From Gerris lacustris (taxonomy: Eukaryota; Arthropoda; Insecta; Hemiptera; Gerridae): a stretch of DNA of 64,000 bases. Below the pieces are notes generated by a model, which worked only from the letters and a program-made list of their open reading frames with translations, was not told the origin of the DNA and searched no databases. Below are positions 12,042 to 23,328 of this stretch, in pieces. Where the stretch lies: positions 24,420,173 through 24,484,172 of the forward strand of contig OX578279.1 of the NCBI GenBank assembly GCA_951217055.1, written 5' to 3'. The position numbers and the translations under genes are program-made. The first letter of the stretch is position 1. The number at the start of each line of letters is the position of its first letter.

Positions 12042-14203
12042 GGAACGAAGTTCCTTATGGCACGTTCTGGAGCCCGGGAGTGAATCCGAAAAAAACGACC
12101 AAAATCACCGTCACAAAATCACCGTCACGCTAAAAGCGTCACGAAATCTACGGATGACGATAACTCGTGTAAAAGTTGACCGACTTCGTTGAAATTTGGT
12201 ACACATGCTCATTTTACCAATGCCCAGGACAGGTTCGTTGGGCAACGCGGTCCTAAACATTTTAAATAAAGAAAACAACGTTTTTACCGATATCTTAAGT
12301 TCTAACGTAACGATTTTAATAAAACTTCATACACATCGTCTTAAGTACAATTGAAACAGGCATGCAAAATTTCAACCTGATACAAGCAGCAGTTATTTTA
12401 CAGTGACGTGATATATTTTACAATTTTTAAAAGTTGATGGCGGAAGTATGAGGTTTGTAGTTAATATAGGTGGAATATTAAGAATGTAGTGATTCCCCCT
12501 CAACTATAATTCGTTTGGTATCCTTTCGTGCGCAATCCCAACTCTTCTATCTTTCCATCTCTCTCTCACTATACTCTCTCTCTCTTACTCCTTCTTCCTG
12601 TCAAACTCGCAATTTATCCACAAAACAAAGCTTTTTTTCAATTATTATTTCTATCATTGAGAAAAGTATTCGGATATTATTTAGAATGGAAAGTGCACCA
12701 AGAGAATCGTCAGAAATTGACAGTGTCGACTATGTTAAATTATGAACCAGTAAAACTGTAAATATATAAGTATAAATTGATGTAATAAAATAATATTGCT
12801 CATAAGCGGATCAAGGGATTTTTGTAATAGGCCGCCACACACGTAGGGGATTTGCAAACGATCTATCCCGCCGTCCGGATATGTCATTCCTCTCCCGCCG
12901 ATCTGGCCTGCCGCAGACCAGACCTGTTATTGCCCACAAACGTAAACATGTCATCTGTCGCTTTTCTGACATATTTGATCTGTCAAGGGACAATTCGCTT
13001 AATTAATGGCAAAATATGTCGCATTTTAACGTGACGGATATGCGGGTGAGATATTTTATAGTCCAATAAAATCCTGATGAGAGTTCATTTATAAAACGAC
13101 GTCTGAAGCAAATAAAAGTTATAAAAAAAAAATAAAAAAAATGTTGCACGTTTGGACCTATGTTTGCTGGAGATGGTTAAAAAGAACAAAAATGTAAAAT
13201 ATGTATAGAAATGGATTCAAAATTGGGTTCAGGAGGGAACAAAATTTGGGCATATATGCCTTTACTTCGAGAACTACGTCGAGAAACGAAATAAGTGATT
13301 TTAAAAATTCAGAACCGTACTACTCGACTGCCTACTCTAGCAGCCATAAGCCGTAACAGTCCGTTTGTCTTTCTTCTAATTGAAAAATGGAGAATGCATA
13401 ATTATTTAAGTTAGAGCGAGAGTATCCAAGCCAACTCGATATATTTTCTATTTTGTTATATGAATATTTAAATTAAAGAGAACAAAAGGTTTTGATCTAT
13501 TTTTGAAAGTAGGTTAATTATTAAATTTTCATTATTTAATCGTTTATCTGAGTTTTAGCCCCAATTTTTCAGCTAGGCTGAACACTTCTTCAAAAAGAGA
13601 CGATAAAAACATCGATTTTTCCTCCATAACGTTACCGAAGCTACTGGAAACAGATTTAAGTTTTACAGAGTCGCAGGATTGAAAGTTGAAGAAGCGACTC
13701 TAGTCGTACAGCTCTTGCCGCTTCAGTCATCGCATTGACTCTCCACCTATAGCAAGTCTATTCTAAAGTCATTTATAAAATTTTGAATATTTTAACTAAA
13801 ACGCTTCGCGTTTAAGGTTTATTAAAAATAACTTTTGTCAAAATTTTTCCAATAACATGGTATTTTATTTTCAATAAATCTTTTATGAATAATTTTTAAC
13901 TAAATAAAACAAACAAACTTTATAAAGTTTTCCCGCGTCAAAACTGTCAAGAGGTCTGATCTTTCACGGATCCATCCCGTCGGTCGGCACTAACGTAACG
14001 ATAAGAAGTGAGGGATTTTACCTGCCAAATCTTTTAAAAATCCCCTTCGTGTGTGGCTACCTATTTAAGTTTTATGTAATAATTTTACTAATAATAATTT
14101 TCTAATTGAGTCAAAAATATTTATTGGAACGAGTAGTTAGCAACGTATACGTACTTAGCAGTGTGATTTTATATTTAATAAAAAATGTAAGGAACTTCGT
14201 TCC
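12042..14203. mobile_element. Outer TIR element interrupted by another element
   Basis: GGAACGAAGTTCCTTA at 12042-12057 recurs as its exact reverse complement TAAGGAACTTCGTTCC at 14188-14203. The interval encloses another TIR element at 12829-14062, so the intact outer element would be roughly 0.9 kb. Before the insertion there is a pyrimidine-rich stretch and a 19-codon ORF at 12686-12745 starting MESAPRESSEIDS, which could be the beginning of a lost transposase. I do not recognise that peptide and no target duplication was established. Confidence 0.45.
12829..14062. mobile_element. Inner TIR element with GCCACACACG ends
   Basis: The left end AGGCCGCCACACACGTAGGG and the reverse complement of the right end, AGGTAGCCACACACGAAGGG, agree at most positions and continue with GATTT, giving about 25 bp of imperfect TIR. 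The interior is mostly AT-rich, with GC-richer subterminal parts at 12860-12925 and 13965-14000. No transposase was found. Confidence 0.6.
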
Positions 14204-14569
14204 TACCGGGTGTCCCGCGATACCACTCGTATTTTTTTTATTTATGGAAGTTTCTTGTTAATGTTTTGACAATCACAAATCTCTTCTTTTGCTACTATTT
14301 TAACCTTCTGTTGGAAAAATGAGAAATAACTCTACTTTGGTCAACTTTGGAGCCTTATAACACCACTTGGAGGAGTTCGGATCGTTAAAAGTTCAAAGTA
14401 AGATACCATGTCTAAAGTGTCCTCCTTCAACGTAGTATACTTTAGTTCGGTTTGGTCTTCATGTAAACAAGTATATCAAAAACACCTTTTTCGGGCCCTA
14501 GAGTACGCTGGAGAGGTTGGATCCTAAAAATCAACCTATCTGCTTCATTTCAAGGCCTTACAACATAGG
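14204..14569. other. No feature recognised
   Basis: AT-rich sequence between elements, with no coding or RNA signal seen. Confidence 0.35.
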
Positions 14570-14740
14570 CTAGTTGGTTTTTAGGGTTTTTGTGTGTCTG
14601 TCCGTCGGTCCGGTCGCCTGCTCTCACGGCTACACCTTTCGTCCGATCACTTTGAAATTTGGCGTGTATGTGTCTTGTACCTACCCACATATTTTAAAAA
14701 TATAGCGACTTAAAAAAAAATTAGGGTAAAAAAACTTAAG
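14570..14740 (+). repeat. Dispersed repeat R2, copy 1
   Basis: The block containing CTCTCACGGCTACACCTTTC, TTTGAAATTTGGCGTG and ACCTACCCACATATTTT is repeated in inverted orientation at 36600-36815. The wording is typical of non-coding DNA repeats of arthropods. Confidence 0.65.
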
Positions 14741-15185
14741 GGTTAAAATTTTTTTATTTTCTTTCGACACCGTGAGGGGTATCATATGAAAGGGTACGTC
14801 GAGCTGATTACAAAAATATATAATTCTTTGGATATAACTTTGATAGAGCGAGCGTAGGCAAGTTTGAAGTGGATGTGAAACGTGTCCCCCCTCTATCTCG
14901 CTTATGTGAAGTGCAAAAAATCTGAAAAAATTCCTGAACATTGTTCGACCATAAGTAAAGATACCACTTTTTGGAAATTTCGAAAAAAAATATTATTTTA
15001 TTTTTTATTGACAAAATACGTTTTTTATAACTATGGTCTTTTCGATGTATTTTTATATGGTTGTAGTCCGGTTCAGTGGCAAAAAAATACTTTATCAGAA
15101 GTTTGTTTATGTGTTTTGAGAATATCAGACCCTCAGGATAGTTAAACCAGGATAGTTACCATCAATAGGGTACTACTTAAACTAT

Positions 15186-15245
15186 ACAGGGTTGCCTACG
15201 GACCCTCGCTGTGTGCTGACTAGCACACACTTGACCTGTTTATTT
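15186..15245 (+). repeat. Dispersed repeat R3, copy 1
   Basis: GGGTTGCCTACGGACCCTCG, then CTGTGTGCTGACTAGCACAC and ACTTGACCTGTTTAT, is matched closely in inverted orientation at 54237-54296, next to the SOCS exon. The inner TGTGTGCTGACTAGCACACA is nearly palindromic. Confidence 0.7.
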
Positions 15246-15955
15246 CAAGAGTTACATTGTCAGAAATATCCTGATATGAAATCAGATAGTGCGTACATAT
15301 TTCATACGAATACAAAGTCCTCGGGAAATCAGGCTGCAGAAATAGTGACTGCTGCAATATATAAATATACAATGTACACGTCAGATAATTTTTGCAAGTT
15401 GCCTCGGACCGTTTTTTTCCTGTTAGTAACTCACTAATTTCCACTCTAAATAACTTTTACGGAGGTACAAAGTACAAAGTAAACATAAGAATTCAGGAAA
15501 AAAATTGCATTATAATTTTAACGTTGTAAACTATTCCAAGAACTATTTGATCGATTATTTTAAGCTCTCAAATATCAGTCCTTTGTTCGATAAAAAAACA
15601 ATTGTTATAACCATTCAACCCGTATTCTTTTAACTTCCTGCTCAATCTAGAACTACATACATTCTATAAAATTTATAAATTATTTATTATTTTTTTGTTA
15701 ATCCACGTAACTAAAATATTTTTTAAATGTACCAATTTATTTTTCTGGCTACTAAAATAAAACATTAATCTATTATATAATGTACAAATTTTAATAATAA
15801 CATATTACCCGAAATATTATTATTTTTTATAATAATAAAAAATGACCCCGGTCTTCATGTCCCGTTCATAAAAATCTTAAATTTATTTGTATAAAATAAC
15901 ATTTTAGATGCTCTTAGAATAGGCTAAAAAGACGTTTTCAAGTAACGTATATAAA
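15246..15955. other. No feature recognised
   Basis: AT-rich DNA with no recognised gene or repeat boundary. Confidence 0.35.
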
Positions 15956-16162
15956 TTTTACCGGGGAAGGACCCCCCCGGACCCCCCTGAAAGAGAGCCC
16001 AGCCGCCCTTAAAAATTGGCTGGATCCGCCCTTGAATGAAGTAATTTAAGAACAAAGAAAACCAGACTTCTTAATTGTCTGTGATTATAATAAACCCACA
16101 TTACACCCCCCCCTTTTTTTTAATCTGTGCCCCTCCCAAAAAAAATCCTGGGTGCGCTACTG
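15956..16162. mobile_element. Right ends of two hAT-like elements
   Basis: One end is CTGGATCCGCCCTTG, finishing near 16035, and the second is CCTGGGTGCGCTACTG, finishing at 16162. The block at 15960-15990 (GGGGAAGGACCCCCCCGGAC) is the inverted form of a G-rich module also found inside other hAT-like elements here. Matching left ends were not found. Confidence 0.5.
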
Positions 16163-16261
16163 ATTTGAGGTAAAATCCCTTGTTTATAATCTATAAAAGA
16201 TTTTTTTTTGTTATTCATAATTTTATTTGAATGTTAAAAAATACTGATTGGATTTTTTATT

Positions 16262-16620
16262 TTTACTACGTTTTTATTAGCTTGCTTTCTTGTTTGTTTG
16301 TTTGTCCAGTACAAATCTTGCAATCGATTTTTAACTAACTTCTCGAATAGCTAGATATTTGAAACTTTTAGAATAGTTCAGAACACGATGACAATGCATT
16401 ATTTTAATACTTTTAGCCATCTTTCAGCAGAATTTAATTAGTATTTAGCAAATTTTGCTGTATGGAAAGTTAGTTCGGAAAAAATCCGCAAGTTTTTTTA
16501 TTTGTTTTGACATGACCCATATTTACGATTTTCATTTTGACGGGTTTCAAATTTATAATTTTTTATTTAGTCAACATAAAATTTAAAAACGTAGTATATA
16601 AAAAGTTCTTTTTATCTTTT
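16262..16620 (+). repeat. Dispersed repeat R4, copy 1
   Basis: About 360 bp, including CTACGTTTTTATTAGCTTGC, TTTGTCCAGTACAAATCTTG and TTTGCTGTATGGAAAGTTAG, matches 35636-35985 in inverted orientation with few differences. The content is non-coding and the similarity implies recent mobility. Confidence 0.8.
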
Positions 16621-17128
16621 AATTATTTTATTTTAGAATATCTGACAAGGCTCACAACTCAAATTATTTGTAATAAATTATTATAAAAAAATATTTTAAA
16701 TTTATTTAAATTAGTATATATTGACGGAATATTAATAGCTAAAACTTTTGTCTATTACATATTCATTATTTAGGACTGTGGGAAAAGCTTTATTTTAGCT
16801 GTCTCACACTTATTTCGCCTACCATTGTATACTTTCAAGAAACAAGTAGTATCTTTTAAACGAATAGTCTTTGTAAACTTATTTTTATTTTGTCGCAAGA
16901 TCTTAAAAAAAGAAGTTCATAATTTTTCCATCTCTCTTATCAATCATAGTCTGTTTTCACTGTATCGTTATTTTTTTTCACATATTTATTCTCGTTGTTA
17001 TATAATTATTTAAAATATTGATATTTTCATTGGGTATTTCTTTTGATCGTTACTCCCATATGGTTTTTCTTTAAGAATATAATATGTTAATATTAATATT
17101 ATTTAACGATTTTTAAGCGTTTACTAAC

Positions 17129-17343
17129 CTTGCTGTGACAGGTTGCCGATGGTGAATTCTATAATGGAGCTCCACGAGTCAATATCCTGTGATGAATCGT
17201 ATTTGGAGAAGATCCTAGCTACTATAGCTGCTAGTGGAAGAGATGCAGCTAAACACAACCAAGTTCCCGTTGAAAGAGGCCTTATAATGGCTAACAGTGT
17301 ACCAAATATAGCCGGCTGAAGAAAGACTACTAGTAGGAACATC
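17129..17343 (-). CDS. Internal exon of an ionotropic receptor / glutamate receptor family channel
   Basis: The exon encodes about 71 residues. The 5' boundary is a clean acceptor (TTATTTTGTTTCAG, then G) and the 3' boundary a clean donor (CAGCAAG, then GTTAGT), giving a phase-2 entry and phase-1 exit. From the first in-frame Met, residues 1-20 are hydrophobic, then IIRPLSTGTW leads into a membrane segment (about residues 28-45) ending in ARIFSKYD. A linker and a pore-loop-like segment, IEFTIGNLSQQG, follow. PLSxxxW before the first membrane helix and the GxLxQQG pore motif are hallmarks of the ligand-gated channel domain of glutamate receptors and of the divergent ionotropic receptors used by protostomes in chemosensation. 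The ligand-binding halves and later membrane segments must lie in other exons, which I could not find in the window, so introns are long or the gene is incomplete. The subfamily is not determined. Confidence 0.72.
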
Positions 17344-17474
17344 CTGAAACAAAATAATAACCATACAAAATTAGCAGTACAAATTTTGGAGTCAATAATA
17401 GAAAGGATAGAGATTAATCGGTACTTCTTTATAAATTAAGTTTATAGGGGACATCAAAAAGAATAAAAAAAATA

Positions 17475-17720
17475 TGGTACTTCTTTAGATTTTTACTCCA
17501 CTATGATTGTTTTAGAATATAAATGACTTTGATTAAATAACTATTAAGACAAAGGGATGTTTAGTCCAATAGTCCAATGTACTTTGGGACAAAGGAACAC
17601 TTCTGTTTTTATAATGGGAGTGGGAGTAGCAGTAGCAGTCTAAAGAAGAACACTCCTTATACCTTCTTTATATTGTTACTCCCCACGGTATTTTTACAAG
17701 AGGAGTAACAACCTAAAGAA
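17475..17720 (-). repeat. Dispersed repeat R5, copy 1
   Basis: The block contains TTGTTACTCCCC, a CCAATGTACTTTGGGACAAA segment and several CTAAAGAAG words. The same segments occur in inverted orientation at 60119-60360. The repeated TTACTCCCC/GGGGAGTAA words in both orientations suggest a foldback or TIR element. Confidence 0.6.
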
Positions 17721-17929
17721 GTGCCTTCATTTGTATGCTTAGTAAAAGTAGACTTCTATGAAATGGCAAGGGGGGGGGATTTATAAAAAATTGGATGCTA
17801 ATTATAAAAAAGACAATATAAACCACTTTGAAAATGTTATCTGTATTTTACTGTAGTGAATGCCCTATTATTTGGGAATTGTGTAAAATGGGCTAGTATT
17901 TCGCAAATGGTCCGGATATCTTTTATATA

Positions 17930-18050
17930 ATCGAGTAGTGTCCCGACGACGGCGAAGCACCTCGAAATGATTTATAACGTTAAAAATTTATGAACCAGTA
18001 ACCTCGACACATGAAGCAAGCGTTCTACCACTCTACTATCCCTGTGTAAT
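17930..18050 (-). mobile_element. tRNA-derived SINE (second type)
   Basis: Read on the minus strand, GGGATAGTAGAGTGGTAGAA resembles a tRNA D-arm with A box, followed by a CTTGCTTCATGTGTCGAGG anticodon-arm-like stretch and CTGGTTCATAAAT as a decayed B box. The tail CGTCGTCGGGACACTACTCG plus ATTATATAA recurs at 29265-29312. The decayed T-arm argues against a working tRNA gene. Confidence 0.6.
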
Positions 18051-18113
18051 GAATATAACGGCCTAAAACTTTCTATTTAAACAGTATAATATTATATCTA
18101 TTTTATCTATATG

Positions 18114-18393
18114 AAGTATAACTGGACAGCGCGAGACTCATTCATTTGAAATATAACCAATTATCTCTCAGCTCTTTTTCTTTAAATACAATTAATAAGA
18201 CATAAATAGACATCACGTAGCTCTTTCTGTTTAAGTATAACTGGACAGTGCGAGACTCATTCATTTAAAATATAACTAATTAGCTCAGCTTTTTTTCTTT
18301 AAATACAATTAATAAGACATAACTAGACATCACGTGGCTCCTTCAATTTAAGTATAACTGGACAGCGCGAGACTCATTCATTTTAAATATAAC
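18114..18393 (+). repeat. Tandem repeat, about 118-bp period, 2.4 copies
   Basis: AGTATAACTGGACAGCGCGA begins units at 18114, 18234 and 18351 (the middle one reads GTGCGA). Units share GACTCATTCATTT, ATATAAC and TAAGACATAA segments. The third unit is cut short. Confidence 0.85.
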
Positions 18394-19244
18394 ATGAGTC
18401 ATAACCAAAACATAAAATAACTAAAAAAAAATATAGAGCCGAGCTACGCAGCCTCTCATCTCTCATTAATTGTTCCTACTTAATATTCATGGTATTATAT
18501 ATTAATTAATATTAATATAACATTAATATATTAATATTCATTAATATGCTACAATATTCAGAATGAACTAAGAATTTTGTTTTACACTGTTAGTATTAGG
18601 CATATAACATATCTTGTTTGGTTTGCTGAGTTCATTGAATAATTTAGAGAGTATCACAAAAAAAAGCGCGTAGATGGAAATTCGGTCATTGTAGAGGAAA
18701 GAATATCCAAAGTACCTTTCAAGAAATTCGAACGAAAGGAAATATAAAAAGTTGTTTTTATTTCTTGTTTAAGCTAATGATTTCGTGGAAGACTTGATAC
18801 AAAAACCATTCGTGAATTTTCTCTCTGAGAACAGGTGAAGTCATAAATACTTAAGATGTCGTGTCAACAGGTTAAATACGTCTTTAAATATTTTATTACG
18901 TTCTGAATACGTCAATGGTCATAATATGGATGTTGGTAATTTGTAATAAAAATTTGATGCTTATCCTTCCCCCCTTCTATACGAGTCACGGCAAGACTAA
19001 ACTATAACTTTAAGAGTCTACTTACAAACTATGTCTACTTTAATTACGCTTAGCATGATTACTGTTTAAGCAATGGTATAAAGGAATAAAGAAATGATTC
19101 ACCGGTAGATATTGGGAAAAATGGATGGATATTGACATATCTCTGGGAAAAGAATGAGCTTTATTTTATAAAATTATTATCTGGCCTCTTTTAAGATGAA
19201 TGGTACAGAAGAAATTTCCGGCATGCAAAAAACGACATGAAAAA

Positions 19245-19475
19245 TATGAAGCTTTAAAATATCGTGCCAGGAAGTTAGGATTTAACAGGAGGTAGTTAGG
19301 TTTTCATTTATAGTACAATATTTTGACGACAGGTGGGCTGGGCTGAAAGTTCCTGTAAGATAGCAAAATGTGACGGTTTTAAATATCGTACCAGGAAGTC
19401 AGAATATCTTAGGAGGTAGATTGTTATTCACTTGTATTCATTGTATAGTACTATATTTCGCCGAGAGAAGTTCTT
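19245..19475 (+). repeat. Diverged tandem duplication, about 125-bp period
   Basis: ATATCGTGCCAGGAAGTTAG at 19258 and ATATCGTACCAGGAAGTCAG at 19383 begin matching blocks that continue with an AGGAGGTAG segment and an ATAGTAC-containing segment. Confidence 0.6.
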
Positions 19476-19654
19476 AATTTTATATAAAATTACATCAAAG
19501 TTCTTAGCGGACCAAATTTCAAGAATCCTTCTACTTCTACTTAAGACCCATTTACTATATCAATTAGACAGAAAATGAATTGAAATGACGATATGTGGGT
19601 TCAATACCCAAAAACATATCCATGATTCAATGTTTTTCCATGAAATGAAGAAAA

Positions 19655-19771
<117 letters not shown>

Positions 19772-20049
19772 TTGTTTTCTCTATTCGTAGGTGTAAAGGG
19801 GTGGGTGTGTGATTGCTCATACCCTCGCAACATTACTACTTGAAACTTCTATTTTCTTAGAGAGAATCGTTTTGTCATATACGAAACAATTGGGTGAAGG
19901 TGTCCATTCTAATAAAAATGGACACCCATTAAGTCGCTCCCACGATGAAATCAAGTTTTAAGAGATAATGCTCTAACAAAATCTATCTATATCAGAATTT
20001 ATTTGAAAAATTGGCGAACAAATACGTTGTTGAATTGTTACAATAAGCT

Positions 20050-20145
20050 AATTTCTGATAAATTTGGTATGCAGAGAAATCATAACCCGAGGTCAAATCG
20101 AGAAATAAATTTTAGCTCTAAATGTGGAGGCACTGCCCCACCAGT
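20050..20145 (+). repeat. Dispersed repeat R6
   Basis: AATCATAACCCGAGGTCAAA and the following TTTTAGCT segment resemble 10940-10985. Both are short and non-coding. Confidence 0.45.
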
Positions 20146-21289
20146 TCTATTGATTTTTATTGAAAAATCACATGCAAACATAGTCCATTTTAATAAACCA
20201 CATGTCGAGAGGGAAATGGAGCATTTTATTTATGAGGAAAGAACGTCTCAGTTTTGAAAGGCCTGACTAATTTGTTAAAAATTCTACTTCAAAAACAATA
20301 ATTATAAATATATAATTTTACGGCAATGTTAAAATTGTTTGTTAATAATAATTTAATTAGTTTTAATGCGCATGATGTTTAATTAGAGCTATTTTAGAAA
20401 CTGGGAATTTGAGAGAATTGTTTAAAGAGATCATTTGTAATATCACCGTCAAGTATTTTCGGGATGTTACTAATTTGGGATTAAACTAAAATAACAATTG
20501 AAGAGTTTTCCTAAGAGGGGATTTTATCAAACATCATAATAAAACGTTTATTTTAACCGCAAATCTACACTTTGCCACGTGGGTATTTAATTTTAAAACT
20601 AGGTCAAAACTGATGAAAATGTTCCTGAAATCTGTTTTATTCATTTATCATTTGGGTATCTCAAACTTCCGCAGCATGCGTTAAACTAACTTTAATTTTG
20701 TTTTTTGAAACTCAATGAATACTTCAAATTAATATTGCAGATTGGATGTAATTTGTAGCGAAATTATATTGGTGCCTCTTCTTGGAAATTCAGGAGGTCA
20801 ATTACGCTTATTGAAATTAATTAACATCGGAATTGCTGTTTCAATACACAACTTAGATCCTTGGAATCAAAGCGTTCTCGGCGGTCACAAGTTAATTATT
20901 GCTAGAACCAGAGTGGTTTGTATCTCTATTTAATGGTAAGGGGAAAGGATTATTTGTTTGTATCTGTACTCTCTAAATTCAATGTATGAGCGTTCCCGTG
21001 GCGTAATTAACTGCAAATCAAGTGGTTTCACTTTAGAGGATTGTGTTGATTTAAAGAAAACAAACATTCTATATGCAGATAAATCTTTACAGTAAAATAA
21101 TAACAAATATTATTTTACAAGAAATTTAGAGGTAAATCATTTTTGTTATTTACTACTTTAATAAGCAATGTAGTCAACATTTTCCAATATTACATTTGAA
21201 AATAATTTAACAGGAAAATACTTATCAATTCTTCGAAACAGGGTACCTCTTGTCCCTCTTGATATAGTAGTATAATGTAATAACCGTTG
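20146..21289. other. AT-rich region with one open stretch of unknown meaning
   Basis: The plus strand at about 20738-20933 is open for about 65 codons after an acceptor-like ATATTGCAG, but no domain is recognisable and no good donor was seen. Nothing else was recognised. Confidence 0.35.
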
Positions 21290-21890
21290 GAAGTCGATAC
21301 CATAATAGTTAATTACGCGTCTAGTGCGGAAAGTAACATGTTGCATGCGAGTGTGGAGTTTAACCACACGAGCCACTCGAGGGTAGTAAAACCACAAAAG
21401 CAAAGCAAAATGCAGTTTTCGCACGAATTGCGTACCGTACTTTATCTACGATTGTTGGATTATAATAATAAATACAGAAAACAAAAATTTAATAAACTTC
21501 CTGTATGTAAGTTCGTATTTCTCTTTTGATAAAGATGACATTAATTCACTATTTGTATTTTATTTTGTTCCAAATTAATTATTTCGGGAGGCGAATTATT
21601 CTCCTCATTTTAGTCATATTGACATAAATCAATAATTGTTTTTTACTAAAAACTCGATATAAACAGTTACTTTAATTAAACAAACAGCAAATAAGTTTTG
21701 TTAAATGTAAACAAACTCGCTAATCGTGCGTTAAGGTGAAGAATTCTTCTTTTTTATCATACTATGGCGGAAAAAGAGGAATTTAGGTAAGCCCATGCGC
21801 AATGAATAGAAGTACGTAAAGAATCACTTTATACGCATCTAAACAGAGATACAATGATTATATTTCGTATCAATCGTAGATAAACATTTT
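21290..21890 (-). mobile_element. Copy 2 of the recombinase-like dispersed element
   Basis: It matches 530-1125 in the same orientation, including the TACGCGTCTAGTGCGG start and the inverted CAATCGTAGATAAA near the far end. The minus strand at about 21485-21548 still reads ELMSSLSKEKYELTYRKFI, but the frame is broken upstream, where the ATG and acidic start are mutated. Confidence 0.6.
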
Positions 21891-22398
21891 TATGCAATAA
21901 AGCAGGACTGTGTTGCTGAATTCTGTATAAAAGCCCTTCGCCATTGGCTACCCTAAACTCTCCACGGGGTGTTGCGCCAAGAGAGTTTTTGAATAGTCTG
22001 AATGTGTGATTTAAAATATTGTACTTGTCAGCGGCGATGTCTTTGGCTACGCTGTCATTAAGTGAAGTATATCTTTATCTGCCTTTTACTCTTTAACTTG
22101 GCAATTAATCCTTACATGGTGGCTATAACAGTATCTAAATTCTTTTTTACTTCGTTTACAAATGTAAAGATCTAGAAACATCGATGTTTTTCACCACTTC
22201 GTTCTGAATGAAGAATAAAAAAGTTTTTAGATGTGATGTCAAAAAATTTAAGATCAATTTTGAATCATTACGTATGTAACAATTAAACATTTACGCCGCA
22301 TTTATAGGGAGCCAGGCAACTAAAGTAGGGGAAAATATTGAAACGATACACCCACAAAAATGGGAGTAAAAATAAACAATATATTTCTTGTCAGATAC

Positions 22399-22422
22399 AA
22401 AAAAAAAAAAAAAAAAAAAAAA
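22399..22422. repeat. Poly-A run of 24
   Basis: Homopolymer just before copy 3 of the recombinase-like element. It may be the tail of an unidentified retroposed sequence. Confidence 0.9.
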
Positions 22423-22458
22423 CGTGAGAAAAACGAGAGGGAAAAGTTCATAAATTCT

Positions 22459-22870
22459 TTTATCTACGATTGATACGAAATATAAACATTTTATCTCTGT
22501 TTATAGATGGGTAGAAAGTGATTCTTTTCGTAGTTGTATTGATTGCGCATGCGCGATTCATAATTCTTCATATGTGTTTGTTTACATTTAATAAAACTAA
22601 TTTGGTGTTTGTTTAATTAAAGTAACTGTTTTTATCAAGTTTTTAGTGAAAAACAATGAGTGATTTAAGTGATTATGACGAAAATTCTGTATTTATTATT
22701 AAATTCCAACAATGGTAGATAAAGTACGGTACGAAAAAACGTGCGAAATCTGCATTTTGCTTTGCTCGTGTGGTTTAACAACCCTGGCTATCGCTCGGGT
22801 GCAAACTCTACACTCGCATGCAACATGCAAAATGCTACTTTCCGCACTAGACGCGTAATGTACTATTTTC
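22459..22870 (+). mobile_element. Copy 3 of the recombinase-like dispersed element, shortened
   Basis: An inverted copy relative to 21290-21890, about 0.55 kb away, so the two could form a large foldback. The ORF keeps only ATGAGTGATTTAAGTGATTA (MSDLSDYDEN start) before the deletion point, after which the shared body begins. The upstream hairpin is absent. Confidence 0.6.
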
Positions 22871-23328
22871 TGAGTACTGGAATAGTGGCGTTTTGAAGGA
22901 TTTTTTTTCTTTATAGTGATTTTCTAAATGTTACTTCTCTAAAATGAACAGGCTATTTCACTAATGATTTCTTTCTGAGAGAGCACCTAATTTCCCTAGG
23001 CTACTAAGCGAAAAAGATAACAGCATACAAAAATATTAATGGAGCGAAAAAATCCTGAAATTGTAAAAGGAGATTAACTAGAGTGACTAACAAATGTTAT
23101 AGCAATAGAATACTAGTTTGACTTTTTGGTTATTATTAATATTTTGCCACATCTTGGCGAAATGTTGAAAATTTGATGGTAACATTTGCTAGTAACTCTG
23201 GTGTAAACCCGTCTTAACACGAGTTGCTAACAAATTAATGTTGCTAACATTTTTTAATCTTTGCCGACTTTACTGATAACAAAAATTTTGTTAATAATGG
23301 TATTTTTGTTTTTGTTCCTTGTAAATGG

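Noticed and set aside
18000..18050. Functional tRNA gene on the minus strand
   Set aside because: The D-arm is tRNA-like, but the T-arm is decayed and no acceptor stem pairs; a SINE head fits better.
20738..20933. Possible exon after ATATTGCAG
   Set aside because: About 65 open codons without recognisable domain or a good donor; chance in AT-rich DNA cannot be excluded.
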